Virus record (IMG/VR): IMGVR_UViG_3300008262_000105
Coordinates: 1 to 64,000 of that record
DNA length: 64,000 bases
Source: a virus
Direction: 5' to 3' (one strand)
The translations under genes were made by a program, and so were the position numbers. Shown piece by piece: positions 52,101 through 60,921 of this stretch (positions are counted from its first letter, which is position 1; each line of letters starts with the position of its first letter). The notes below the pieces were generated by a model, which did not search any database, was not told the DNA's origin, and saw nothing but the letters and a program-made list of their open reading frames with translations.

Positions 52101-55100
52101 GGTTCTATGTAATAATACTTACCAGCTTCAATACTTCTTTCGTTGCCACCATATACAATATCAGTTGCTACCGCATCTAAAATATATCCAACATCTCTCT
52201 TACAAGTTTCTTCATTATAATAGAATCCATTCCAACTAGCGGATACATATGCAATAACTTCATTTGCAATAAAGTTTTTATTTTGAGCAATTAATTCTTT
52301 AGTTTGTAGTTTATTTTGTGAAACTTTTATAAATTGTTGATTTCTTAATAATCTATCTGCTAAATTTTTTGCATATTTTATACCAGTAACAGTTTCTTTT
52401 AATTGCGAACCCGTAGCTGCTGATGGGTACAAATAATAGTAAATTCCAGATTTTATACTTCTTTCATTACCACCCCATTTAATATCAGTTGCTACTGAAT
52501 CTAAAATATATCCAACATCTCTCTTACAAGTATTTTGGTTGTATTGCTTTGTACTCCAAGAAGAACTAATATACTCAATTACTTCATTTTGTATAAATTC
52601 TTTATTATATTTTAATAAATCATAAGCAACATTAGATTGGGATGTTGGTAAATTAAACACAACATTTCTAATTACTTTTTGTGCTAATTGAGATGCGTAG
52701 AAAATACCATCTAAAGTTTGATTTAATTGTGCTCCTTGCGCCTGTGATGGATATTCATAATAGAATTTACCATTAACAACTGATGCTGAATTACTATTGA
52801 ACACCAAATCTTCAGCTGCTCCACTTATTATTAATCCAACATCTCTACGACATTTTGCTTCATCATATGAAGCAGTTGACCAAGAAGATGATAAGTAAGC
52901 GATAGTTTCATCTTGTATAAATGAAATGTTATTTTTTAATATACCATAAGCTATCCATCTATTGTCATTACTTACAGCAGTTGCGTAAGATGATGTTGGT
53001 AATGATAATGTACTTAAAGTTGAATTTGTACCATTTGCAATTACATTTGTTACAATAGAAATTGATGCTGATATTAGATTACTTTCAGTTGTTGTTGCAG
53101 ATGAACCAGAAATATATTGAGGTGTACCAGTTACTTTAATATTTTGATTTGTATTTAAAACCAATGTTGGTAAAGAACCAGTTCCATTTTCTAATATGTT
53201 AATTATTTTATCAAAACTTGCACTTACTGAATTTAATGGATTACCAAAGTAAGATGATGAAAGTATTGCCGATGATGAATACTGATTTGAATTTGTAATC
53301 TTTACAACATTTGTTGTATTTTTAATTAATGTTGGTAAAGACCCAGTTCCATTTTCTACTATATCTAAAATAATATCAAACGAAGAATTAGCTACATTTT
53401 TATAAGTTTCAGAAATAGATGCAGTTGATACAAATTGTGTTTGGTTAGAACGTTTAACTAAACCTTTTGCATTATTTACTATTGTAGGTATAGAGCCTGT
53501 ACCATTTGATATTATATCAATTACAATATCAAAACCAGTGTTTACTTTTAAATAATCAGTAGGTTGTACAAATATTGATGCGGTATATTGTGTATATACA
53601 TAAGTATTTTTTACAACACTATCTGCTAGGATTCTTGCATAATCAATACCTTCTAAAGTTTGTTCTAATTGTGAACCTGTTGCTTGTGATGGGTATAAAT
53701 AATAGAATTTACCCGCTTCTACACTTCTTTGATTTCCACCATATAAAATATCAGTTGCTATTGCGTCAATTATATATCCAACATCTCTCTTACAAGTTTC
53801 TTCATTGTAAGATTGTAAACTTAAATCAGAATTTATTTTAGCAATAGTTTGATTTTGTATCCAATATTTGTTATCTAATAATAAATTGTAAGCAGTTTGA
53901 TTAGATAATGATGCTGTTTGGAATATTGTATTTTGTACAATTTTTTGTACCAATCCACTAGCATATCTAATACCATCAAGTGTTTGATTTAATTGTGCTC
54001 CTTGCGCTTGTGATGGGTACTCTAAATAAAATTTACCATTTACAACAGAAGATGAGAATGAATTAAATAATAGGTCTTCAGCTGCTCCGCTTATAATTAA
54101 ACCAACATCTCTACGGCATTTAGCTTCGTTATAAGATGCTGTTGACCAAGATGAACTTAAATAAGATATTGTTTCATCTTGTATAAATCCTATATTTTGT
54201 TTTAATAAATTATATGCATAAAACGAATTTGATGCAGATGTAGCCGATGTATAAGATGATGTTGATAAATTTAATGTACTTAGTAAAGATGCCGTATTTG
54301 TGCTTGCTAAAATACCCATCACCAATCCAAATGAAGATGAAATTATATTAGCCTCATTCTGAGTACCAGCAAATGATGAAGTTATATATTGTGATGTTAA
54401 TGTAGTTTTAACGTTATCATTTGTATTTAATACAATATTTGGTAAAGAGCCAGTACCATTTTCTACAATATCCAAAACAATAGCAAATGATGAACTTACT
54501 TTTTCAATTTGTTGTACATCAACAGAATTAGATGATGTAATTTGAGAACCAGCTATTCTAGCAACACCTTTTGCCGAAGATGATACTAATGTAGGTATTG
54601 CAGATAATCCTTTATCTATAATATTAATTACATTACCAAATGATGAAGATACTATAAGTTTATCCGATGTATTAGCCGAATTTGATATTTTAAATTGAAG
54701 TTCATTTGTTTTCTTTATACCATTTTCAGTATTAGTTACTAATGTTGGTGCTACTGAACTTCCGCTTTCTATAATTTTAGCTACTATGTCAAATCCATCT
54801 TCAACCGATTTACCACCAATAGCAATAAGTTTGGATAAATCTTTTGCAAAATTTACACCATCTAAAGTTTCGGTATTTTGGTCAGTAGTTGCTAAACTTG
54901 GATATTTGTAATAAAATCTTCCTGATGTTATGCTTCTTTCGTTGCCACCATATACTAAATCAGTTAGTACACCATCTATAATAAATCCAACATCTCTAAA
55001 ACATTTTGATTGTATATAATTTAAAGATGGATATGTATCGTTTATATAATCTAATGTATTTTGTTGAATAAGAGTTCTATTATCTTTTACCAACTTTCTT

Positions 55101-58100
55101 GCTGCTAACACAGAATCAGATGGTTTAGATAAAACATTACCCAAAATTATTTGTTGAGAAAGTGCATTTGCATATTCTATACCAGTTGTAGTTGGGTCTA
55201 ATTGTTGTGTTGTTGAAGGCTCTCCACCTATTGTTGCCGCTGATGGATACAAATAGTAAAACTCTCCAGCTATTGTAGTTCTCTCATTACCACCATATAC
55301 CAAATCGGTTCTAACAGCATCTATAATATAACCAACATCTCTTTTACATTTTACTTCATCATATTGAACACCGCTCCAAGAAGAAGATACATATTCAACA
55401 ACTTCAGCAGCTATTAATGCTTTATTTTTTCTAAGTAAGTTACTAGCTTCTAATTTATCAGAATTAGCCGATTGGAATATTGAACCGCTTACTATTTTTT
55501 GTGCTAATCTGCTAGCGTATTTTAAACCATCTGTTGTTTGAAGTAATTGTGAACCTGTTGCTTCGGATGGATATAAGAAATAATATAATCCTGCTAATCT
55601 ACTTCTTTCATTACCACCATAAACTAAATCAGTTCTTACCGCATCAATTACATATCCAACATCTCTCTTACAAGTAGATTCATTATATTCAAAACTACCC
55701 CAAGAAGAACTTAGATATGCTATTGTTTCATTTTGAATAAATTCTTTGTTATTTACAAGTAATGCATTTGATGCGGATACTGCTGTTGATGGTAAACTAA
55801 ATGAAATATTTTGAATTAACTTTTGTGCTAATCTACTAGCATAGTTTATACCATCTAAGGTTTGATTTAATTGTGCGTATTGAGCTTGTGATGGATATTC
55901 ATAATAGAATTGTCCATTTACAATTGATGCTGAATTTGCGTTCCAAATTAAATCTTCAGCAGCTCCACTTATAATCAACCCCACATCACGTCTGCATTTA
56001 GCTTCATTATAAGATGCCGTTGACCAAGAAGAACTTAGGTAAGCAATAGTTTCATCTTGTATAAATGAAATGTTATTTTTTAATATTTCGTATGCAGCTT
56101 TAGTATTATATGTGTTTATAGAAGATGTGTATAATTGTTTAGCAAATAAATCTACATTTCCAGTTTCAATAATTTGAGTAACTTTTGAAATAGATGAAGA
56201 TATAAATGTAATATCACTACCACTAGCTGCATGTGATGCTGAGATATATTGATTTGCATTTGTTACTTTTATATTTGCTGCGGTATTTTGTACTAAAGTT
56301 GGTAATACGGATGTTCCATTTGTAATTACATTTATTACCAAACCAAAAGATGAACTTATACTTGCTGTTTGTGTATTTGTACCAACATTTGAACTTAACC
56401 ATTGTGGAGTTGATGTTACTTTAATACTTTCAGAAGTATTTGGTATTAATAAACTTGATGTTTGTGATAATCCACCACTTACAATTCTAACAACATATCC
56501 AAATGATGATGAAATACTTGATGTTAAATCAGCCGATACAGCTGCACCAAATATTTGTTCAATATTTGTAATCTTTTTAAGTCCACTTATAGATGATGTA
56601 AATACAGGCTCCGCTCCTATTCCATTATCAATTATATTTGAAACAATATTAAAGTTTCTATCAATTGTATTAATTTCATTAGGTGTAACATATGATGATG
56701 TTATCTGAGAACCAGTTGTTACATTTAGAGGATTACCAGAATTCCAATTTAAGCCTGTATTAAGTGCTAAAATAGATGGTATAGCAGATATACCTCTTTT
56801 TACAATACCTTCAATAATAGCAAAAGAACTACTTATTGAATTTTGTTGAGTTGTAGTACCACTAAAAGAAGATGTAATATTTTCAAATGATGAAACTTTA
56901 ATATTTTTTTCATCATTATTTACAATTCTTGGTGTTTCTAATATTATATTTTGAACTATAAAATCACCAATAATTTTTGCATATCTGATACCCGCTATTG
57001 TTTCTCTTTTTTGTATAGAAGTTGCAACAGATGGATAATCATAATAGTATCTACCCGCAATTACACTTCTTTCATTACCACCATATAATAAATCAGTAGA
57101 TACTGCATCTAAAATGTATCCAACATCACGTCTACACTTATCTTGATTATATTTTAATTGTGGAAATGCAACATTTACATATTGAATCGTTTCATTCTGA
57201 ATTATTGATTTATTTTGTCTCAATAAATTATACGCAGATTGAGTAGATGCGGATGGTTCATTAAATGTTTTATTTTTTACTAAATTTACAGATACACCTG
57301 CGGCGTATCTCATACCATCTAATGTTTGCCCTAATTGTCCTTCGGAATCACCATCTCCTTCAACGATTGCTAATGATGGATATAGATAATAGAATCTACC
57401 AGCTTCTCTAGCTCTTTCATTACCACCATATTTTAAGTCAGTAATAACAGCATCTACGATATATCCAACATCTCTTTTACATTTAGTTTCATTATACAAA
57501 AAGTTACTCCAAGACGAAGATAAAAATGCTATTGTTTCATTTTGTATAAATGGTTTGTTAATTTTTAAATTTTCAGCAACATTATATTTTTCTTGCAAAT
57601 AAGGGTTATCATCAATTTTAGTAAATGTTATATTTTTAACTAAATTTTCTGCTAAACCAGCCGCATATTTTACTGCTGTCTTTGTTGGTTCTTTTTGTGT
57701 TGTTGTTGCTTCGGATGGATATTCATAATAAAATCTACCAGCTGTAATACTATTATTGTTTCCACCATATAATAAATCCTGACAAACTGCATTTATTAAA
57801 TGCCCAACATCTCTACGACAAGTTATCTCATCATAATATATGTTTGACCAAGACGAACTAACATAATTTATTACTTCTTCTTGTATAAATGATTTACTAC
57901 CAGTTAATATTTCATAAGCGTTTAGTATATCAACATTTTGAGTTGGTTCTAAACTTCCAGATATTGTTTTAGGAAACGTTACCGTATTTTTTATTAAATC
58001 AAAAGGTGTTTCCGAATTGTTTATTATATTAAACTTACCACTTAAAGTATTATTTATTTGTGATGTATAATATAATGTATTTGGTGCATCATATGGTACT

Positions 58101-60184
58101 GCAAATGTTATATTACCAACACTATCACCATTGTTAATCACACCTTTGTTATAATCAAATCTATTATCAATAGTTTCAATTAGTTGAGTTCTTATAAAGA
58201 ATGGATAATCTATACCACCAATAGCTTCAGAAGCACTTACATAAAATTTGTAAGTTTCACCTCTGTATAATGTTATTGTAGGATTTGCACCCACACCATC
58301 CCATTGATATGATGAACTATTATTGTTTGTAATAGTATAACTTCTTCTATGGTCATTTGGAATTGGTAAAATATTACTTCCAGTTCCATTTGATAAAATA
58401 TTATAAATTATACTAAATGAAGAACTTACTTTATTAAGTACTAATAACGATGATGAAATTCCTGTTTTAAATGGAACTTCACTACCAACGTATATACTAG
58501 CACTATTAGATGCTGTAAGTGCTGGAATAGCCGATACTCCATTTTTTATAATATTAATTATGGTTTCAAATGATTGAGAAACAGAAGATGATAAATAAGA
58601 TGGTGCACCCAAATCATCAACTACTTCATTTGTAATTTTTACACCCAAATCAGCTGATGCTGTAAATTTAAAAGAGCCCGTACCATTAGCGAATATACTT
58701 AACAATACACCATAAGATGAACTGATTGAATTTAAATCTTCAATAGAAGCAGATAATGATGATGTTAATTGAGAAGCTCCTAAAATATTATATGGAGAAT
58801 CCGCACCATATCCTTTATTAGAACTTTTTGCTAATAATGTAGGAAAATCAGAAGTACCGTTTTCAACAATAGCAGAAATAAGTTTGTAATCAGCTGAAAT
58901 TTCTTCAGCAGCTGTTGATGATAATGTTACATTTGATGAAGTAGTATATTGTGGAAACTGCGAAGGTGATGATAAACGAATACCTTCGGCAGTATTTAAA
59001 GTTGTTACTTCAGGTAATGCATCTAGTCCTCTATTTAATACATCTACAACAACACTCCAGCTAGCTCTAACCGCATCTCTTGCAGATGTATTACCACCAC
59101 TACCAGAAATAAAACGAGAACCAGAAGCATACATACCATACAAACCAAATGAAATGTTTGAGTTGTTTAGTGTAGCATGCCCACCATTGTTTACTCTAAT
59201 AGCATAATATGAGAAGTTATTAAAGAAAGATACCAGCTGAATAAAACCTCTACCATTTACCAAACACCCCACACCATTTGGAGAAATTTGCGTATAGGCA
59301 TCCAATACCATTGAAGCAAGTGGAGAATCTGGATTAATTACATCACCATTAACATAAAGACCTCCACCACCCGGCGGAATTTCTTCATAAAGTTCGGTAA
59401 ATGAATTCTCTTGGTTAGAAATTTGCGAGCAGTTTTGAACGTATGGTGAAGTTGTAATAAATGCACCAGGTTGAAAAGCTACCGCAAATCCTTTTTCGGG
59501 ATTTATTTGGTCTGGAAATAATCTCAAGCCACCCATAGTAACCTCCGCAATATAACAACCAGAGTTTACATAAAATAGGTCTTCTGTGGGATTCTTAGCG
59601 TTAATTTTGGTAATACGCAAACCAGCACCCCAAATGGTTGTATTCTTAGGAAGAATCACAGGATTATCCTCTAAATACGTTCCTGCTTGTACCTTAATAA
59701 CATATCCATTAGATATTGAACCAGTATCAAAACCATATCTACCATCATACCCCGGAGATGCTAATGCTGCTGCCCTCTTAATTGTACGAAGTGGGTATTG
59801 AATTGTTCTACCATCGTTTGTATCATCACCATCAGTTGAAGATACATAAAGTGTAGGTTGGTTAGCACCAAAATCTTTGGCAAGAATACCAGCATATCTT
59901 TGAGTATCTTCTGCTAAAATTGTATTAGAAGATGTAATTGATAAAACAGTCTCAGGTGCACCTACTCTTAAATTTCCATCAATTGTTAGCGAACCGCTTA
60001 AAAATACAGAAGCTGTAATTTCACTTTTTGAACCAGTATCATTTCCTAAAAAGAAACTTTTAGAAACAAAAAGAGAACCTGAAATAACAGCATCATTTCC
60101 AAGAAATAAATTTTCCTGAACAGTAAGCGAACCAGTTATATTCTGTTGTTCTTCAATTTGTTTACGAGGTATCAATCTTGCCAT
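46148..60184 (-). CDS. Giant virion protein, 4678 residues: beta-helix head, degenerate cupredoxin domain, 25 C-RD repeats
   Basis: The largest gene here (14 kb). Residues ~1-105 are GSL-x-V strand modules. Residues ~110-370 form a parallel beta-helix/DUF1565-like head (LYVSSTDGDDTNDGRTIQYP, LRTIKRAAAL). A cupredoxin-like domain at ~615-725 lacks all copper ligands. From ~770 to ~4560 come 25 copies of an ~85-110-residue repeat: FIQ-x-ETI-x-Y-x-SSSW, x4-Y-x2-x-(C)-x-RDVGYIIDA, (V)ATDLLYGGNERS, x2-AG-x-YYY-x-YPS. Blocks of a second repeat, SSSF-x2-V-x2-II-x-NG, then PTLV-x-NT, separate them. Five copies (4, 8, 10, 16, 19) are a variant, RDVGLIISGAA(E/F)DL, always the first C-RD copy after an SSSF block. 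The C-terminal ~110 residues differ. The family is found in cyanophage virion proteins of unknown role (from memory). It may be a long fibre or a capsid/neck decoration. Confidence 0.83.
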   Translation of the reverse strand: MARLIPRKQIEEQQNITGSLTVQENLFLGNDAVISGSLFVSKSFFLGNDTGSKSEITASVFLSGSLTIDGNLRVGAPETVLSITSSNTILAEDTQRYAGILAKDFGANQPTLYVSSTDGDDTNDGRTIQYPLRTIKRAAALASPGYDGRYGFDTGSISNGYVIKVQAGTYLEDNPVILPKNTTIWGAGLRITKINAKNPTEDLFYVNSGCYIAEVTMGGLRLFPDQINPEKGFAVAFQPGAFITTSPYVQNCSQISNQENSFTELYEEIPPGGGGLYVNGDVINPDSPLASMVLDAYTQISPNGVGCLVNGRGFIQLVSFFNNFSYYAIRVNNGGHATLNNSNISFGLYGMYASGSRFISGSGGNTSARDAVRASWSVVVDVLNRGLDALPEVTTLNTAEGIRLSSPSQFPQYTTSSNVTLSSTAAEEISADYKLISAIVENGTSDFPTLLAKSSNKGYGADSPYNILGASQLTSSLSASIEDLNSISSSYGVLLSIFANGTGSFKFTASADLGVKITNEVVDDLGAPSYLSSSVSQSFETIINIIKNGVSAIPALTASNSASIYVGSEVPFKTGISSSLLVLNKVSSSFSIIYNILSNGTGSNILPIPNDHRRSYTITNNNSSSYQWDGVGANPTITLYRGETYKFYVSASEAIGGIDYPFFIRTQLIETIDNRFDYNKGVINNGDSVGNITFAVPYDAPNTLYYTSQINNTLSGKFNIINNSETPFDLIKNTVTFPKTISGSLEPTQNVDILNAYEILTGSKSFIQEEVINYVSSSWSNIYYDEITCRRDVGHLINAVCQDLLYGGNNNSITAGRFYYEYPSEATTTQKEPTKTAVKYAAGLAENLVKNITFTKIDDNPYLQEKYNVAENLKINKPFIQNETIAFLSSSWSNFLYNETKCKRDVGYIVDAVITDLKYGGNERAREAGRFYYLYPSLAIVEGDGDSEGQLGQTLDGMRYAAGVSVNLVKNKTFNEPSASTQSAYNLLRQNKSIIQNETIQYVNVAFPQLKYNQDKCRRDVGYILDAVSTDLLYGGNERSVIAGRYYYDYPSVATSIQKRETIAGIRYAKIIGDFIVQNIILETPRIVNNDEKNIKVSSFENITSSFSGTTTQQNSISSSFAIIEGIVKRGISAIPSILALNTGLNWNSGNPLNVTTGSQITSSYVTPNEINTIDRNFNIVSNIIDNGIGAEPVFTSSISGLKKITNIEQIFGAAVSADLTSSISSSFGYVVRIVSGGLSQTSSLLIPNTSESIKVTSTPQWLSSNVGTNTQTASISSSFGLVINVITNGTSVLPTLVQNTAANIKVTNANQYISASHAASGSDITFISSSISKVTQIIETGNVDLFAKQLYTSSINTYNTKAAYEILKNNISFIQDETIAYLSSSWSTASYNEAKCRRDVGLIISGAAEDLIWNANSASIVNGQFYYEYPSQAQYAQLNQTLDGINYASRLAQKLIQNISFSLPSTAVSASNALLVNNKEFIQNETIAYLSSSWGSFEYNESTCKRDVGYVIDAVRTDLVYGGNERSRLAGLYYFLYPSEATGSQLLQTTDGLKYASRLAQKIVSGSIFQSANSDKLEASNLLRKNKALIAAEVVEYVSSSWSGVQYDEVKCKRDVGYIIDAVRTDLVYGGNERTTIAGEFYYLYPSAATIGGEPSTTQQLDPTTTGIEYANALSQQIILGNVLSKPSDSVLAARKLVKDNRTLIQQNTLDYINDTYPSLNYIQSKCFRDVGFIIDGVLTDLVYGGNERSITSGRFYYKYPSLATTDQNTETLDGVNFAKDLSKLIAIGGKSVEDGFDIVAKIIESGSSVAPTLVTNTENGIKKTNELQFKISNSANTSDKLIVSSSFGNVINIIDKGLSAIPTLVSSSAKGVARIAGSQITSSNSVDVQQIEKVSSSFAIVLDIVENGTGSLPNIVLNTNDNVKTTLTSQYITSSFAGTQNEANIISSSFGLVMGILASTNTASLLSTLNLSTSSYTSATSASNSFYAYNLLKQNIGFIQDETISYLSSSWSTASYNEAKCRRDVGLIISGAAEDLLFNSFSSSVVNGKFYLEYPSQAQGAQLNQTLDGIRYASGLVQKIVQNTIFQTASLSNQTAYNLLLDNKYWIQNQTIAKINSDLSLQSYNEETCKRDVGYIIDAIATDILYGGNQRSVEAGKFYYLYPSQATGSQLEQTLEGIDYARILADSVVKNTYVYTQYTASIFVQPTDYLKVNTGFDIVIDIISNGTGSIPTIVNNAKGLVKRSNQTQFVSTASISETYKNVANSSFDIILDIVENGTGSLPTLIKNTTNVVKITNSNQYSSSAILSSSYFGNPLNSVSASFDKIINILENGTGSLPTLVLNTNQNIKVTGTPQYISGSSATTTESNLISASISIVTNVIANGTNSTLSTLSLPTSSYATAVSNDNRWIAYGILKNNISFIQDETIAYLSSSWSTASYDEAKCRRDVGLIISGAAEDLVFNSNSASVVNGKFYYEYPSQAQGAQLNQTLDGIFYASQLAQKVIRNVVFNLPTSQSNVAYDLLKYNKEFIQNEVIEYISSSWSTKQYNQNTCKRDVGYILDSVATDIKWGGNERSIKSGIYYYLYPSAATGSQLKETVTGIKYAKNLADRLLRNQQFIKVSQNKLQTKELIAQNKNFIANEVIAYVSASWNGFYYNEETCKRDVGYILDAVATDIVYGGNERSIEAGKYYYIEPSTATSTQLGPTLSGITYAKNIVQEVLNNKVFASSSLSKQTAFELLRNNKELIQTETIGFLNSAWSFFEYSESKCRRDIGYILDAVATDILYGGNEASARAGEYYYLYPSLATVEGDGNESGQKDQTLDGIKFAKGISVKIANNELLQKPTISEIATHELLNKNKKFIQKETIAFLSSSWVGINNFQFNEASCSRDVAYIIDNVATDLVYGGNERSSKAGQYYYLYPSAAVYTGSVSPTSTEQKGPTLDGVGFAAGISQKVISNQILIKPTEYVQSAYSLMVYNREFIQNETIQFIDAFYPYLVYNREKCRRDVGYIVNNVATDLWYGGNQRSIIAGDYYYRYPSKATKTEQVKETVAGVDYAKALSKKIVQNIKLSAPTVKSNIDGNIKIGTINQYTSSINAGISEINFVSSSVSIVTKVIENGLATLPTFVGNGVNAIKVTHEPIVSSSVSASSVEVGITTASFELIKDIIYNGSASLPDALANNFNYGFELSTPTLLHISSYNQILGSGSYNSQTSSLSSSFATVINIINGGTGSIPAIVTNTSASIKTTSVTQILPLVSGSEYQKGRISNLFGNVLNIVENGVSVIPTPILNTSASFKVTNTNQIRLVDGVNRDLQSKLVSSSFGVVIDVLLNSGTSSISYVGPQATSNTNTKITSSYNLLINNTDLIVNETIAYMSSSWSSFYYDEAKCRRDVGLIVSGAAFDLLYGGNSASLTNGKFYYDYPSQATTTQLDQTITALKFASGVAQKAIKSTLMYHISESAWYSQATSASYTSLLANKGFIQSESIAYVSSSWQDFLYNEASCSRDIGYIIDAVATDLLYGGNERSIVAGRYYYDYPSQATDSQLEPTLTGVRYAKGLAMRVISGSLLTAPDAATQYAYNLLKSNKVFLQEETIGFVNAKWQDLDYIESKCRRDTGYIIDAVATDLLYGGNEKSAKAGEFYYLYPSLAITSAQKSETVQAVDYARRFAQSVVNSISIAEPQPILNTSNNIKVTATTQYTSSNASSAYEVNRVSSSFAVVTNIVENGLGVIPTLVANTSESIKFTNTSQYLSSSFGTDYEASLISSSISIVTNIIANGIGVAGSPVNYSSPSTASNVWYAYNLLKENIGFIQNETIAYISSSWSTASYDESKCKRDVGLIISGAAEDMLFGVDSASIVNGKFYFESASQATTSQLNFTLDGIFFASKMAQKVLQNVQYQTASLERTNAWTLLNQNKPFIQNETIAYISSSWVTGSNTTSSFVYDESKCKRDVGYILDAVATDIYYGGNERTITAGKYYFLYPSSATGSQLDETLDGIRYAGQLAQKVIVNTLFVTASAHASASHALMKQNKPFIQAEVLSYITSSWNEFTYSLDRCKRDVGYIIDAVATDILYGGNERSAKAGTYYYIYSSLATGSQKEQTVNAINFAKDVAVNIIKNTTFTTASQSVSASVELLRNNRQFIQEETLQYLTASWSTFNYNQEKCRRDVGYIIDGVVTDLLYGGTERTYMSAEFYYKYPSKATLLGDGDGDGQLKQTVEGINYASRVAQKVIQNILFVTASQQVSASFDLLRKNKPFIAAETIAYVSSSWSGVYYNQASCSRDVGYLIDAAATDLLYGGTERSVTAGSYYFAFPSKATKAGVPSEANQLDPTITGVRWAGRLSSKVVLNPKFEQPSASLVSTVDLLKFNKTLIQKETITFLSSSWSTLQYNETSCSRDLGFIIDAIRTDLVYGGNERSIEAGSYYYRIPSVAIYESYTDNGTIGQKKQTVDGINFARGISEKLVTNTQLTYLAPSTKRRQAAVRLLSGKEELKQRAIGYTNGAFPYLVYNEASCSRDTGLIVDACATDLLYGGNERAIAAASSYYNGQFGNADEVIFKQRLETLETNRYLRTRAEFITAGAPLEEFGSLIVATGIDYSYNGAGVTFKALPPNQGGSGVANPIYEITELGGGRIFFTSGNQDGDFRIGTGLSINQATGTLVGRTFSKSLFSLVTPFSLALQI
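46540..57910 (-). repeat. 25-copy C-RD repeat array with interspersed SSSF blocks
   Basis: Protein-level repeat units of ~85-110 residues, each with one invariant Cys followed by (R/K/S)RD, then G(Y/L)II, DL-x-(Y/F/W)-GGN-(E)R and YPS. Twenty-five copies were counted by their RD(V/I/T/L) core. The blocks of SSSF-type repeats occur between copies 3-4, 7-8, 9-10, 15-16 and 18-19. Divergence between copies is high enough for individual copies to be told apart. Confidence 0.85.
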
Positions 60185-60567
60185 TATACTACTTCTGCTA
60201 TTTTACCTTTGATTTCAAAATCTGATACCTTAACTTCATTTGGAAGTCTTGTAATATCAGCTATAAAAGTAACAATTATATTATTTTCAACTACTTCAAC
60301 AGAATATCTATCTTGTGGTTGTTTTACTCCAAATAAATATATATCAATGTAATCTTTAACATTATCTATCTCTAATAAATCTACAATAAATCTCTTATTA
60401 ATCAATGTTAATGTAAAATATATTTCTTCATTTACTGAAATAGTATCAGGTTTATATGAATATATAAAAGTATCGGTATTGACTTTAATTACAAAATCTT
60501 TAAACCCAAGTCTATCTCTCAACTTTTGCGTAGTATCAATGTTTATATTTGGAACTTTTCTTCTCAT
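60184..60567 (-). CDS. Small virion protein with a shared beta-module, 127 residues
   Basis: Function unknown. The C-terminal ~60 residues (DYIDIYLFGVKQPQDRYSVE, then VVENNIIVTF, and a final EVKVSDFEIKGKIAEVV) match a beta-module also present in the next upstream gene and at the C-terminus of the gp15-like protein. The N-terminal half (LGFKDFVIKVNTDTFIYSYK, then INEEIYFTLTLINKRF-like strands) is beta-rich. Its stop overlaps the start of the giant gene (TAATG), and its ATG overlaps the stop of the 118-residue gene by 4 nt, so the three are translationally coupled. A neck or fibre-base accessory role is inferred from position. Confidence 0.68.
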   Translation of the reverse strand: MRRKVPNINIDTTQKLRDRLGFKDFVIKVNTDTFIYSYKPDTISVNEEIYFTLTLINKRFIVDLLEIDNVKDYIDIYLFGVKQPQDRYSVEVVENNIIVTFIADITRLPNEVKVSDFEIKGKIAEVV

Positions 60568-60920
60568 TTAATATTTTCTAAATCTCCATTTATTTTTATT
60601 TCATCTGTATCATCCAATTTATATGGATTTCCAAAACGGTCAAAAGGTGGAAAATTAATTTTTTTAAAATTTATATAAAAATCATTTTCTATTTGCTCTT
60701 GAACGTAATCATTTTCAGATATAAATAATCCATTTATAAAAACATCAAATCTTGCGGAAGGTTTTCTATATTCTTCTAATTCCGAAAAAAGTGTTTTTAT
60801 TCTAACGTTTTCTGCTTTAAAAATCCAATAATTGGGATTGTTTAAATCGTGAGAAAATAATTCAAACTCATTTGGTTCGTTTATTTCCTTCATAATATTT
60901 TTTAACTGTCTAATATTCAT
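60564..60920 (-). CDS. Small virion protein with a shared beta-module, 118 residues
   Basis: Function unknown. After a helical N-terminus (MNIRQLKNIMKEINEPNEFE) comes FDVFINGLFISENDYVQEQI, then FYINFK and a final DDTDEIKINGDLENIK: the same beta-module as in its two neighbours (FxVxINGxxIxxxDYx...IxF...DEIxIxG). It ends with a 4-nt overlap with the 127-residue gene and starts 1 nt after the gp15-like gene. The module resembles small beta-domains that decorate many phage fibre proteins. It is probably a virion accessory protein joined to the neck or fibre base. Confidence 0.68.
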   Translation of the reverse strand: MNIRQLKNIMKEINEPNEFELFSHDLNNPNYWIFKAENVRIKTLFSELEEYRKPSARFDVFINGLFISENDYVQEQIENDFYINFKKINFPPFDRFGNPYKLDDTDEIKINGDLENIK

Positions 60921-60921
60921 A

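Noticed and set aside
23337-60184. Diversity-generating retroelement acting on the fibres
   Set aside because: No reverse transcriptase, template repeat or C-type-lectin variable region is visible in the window.
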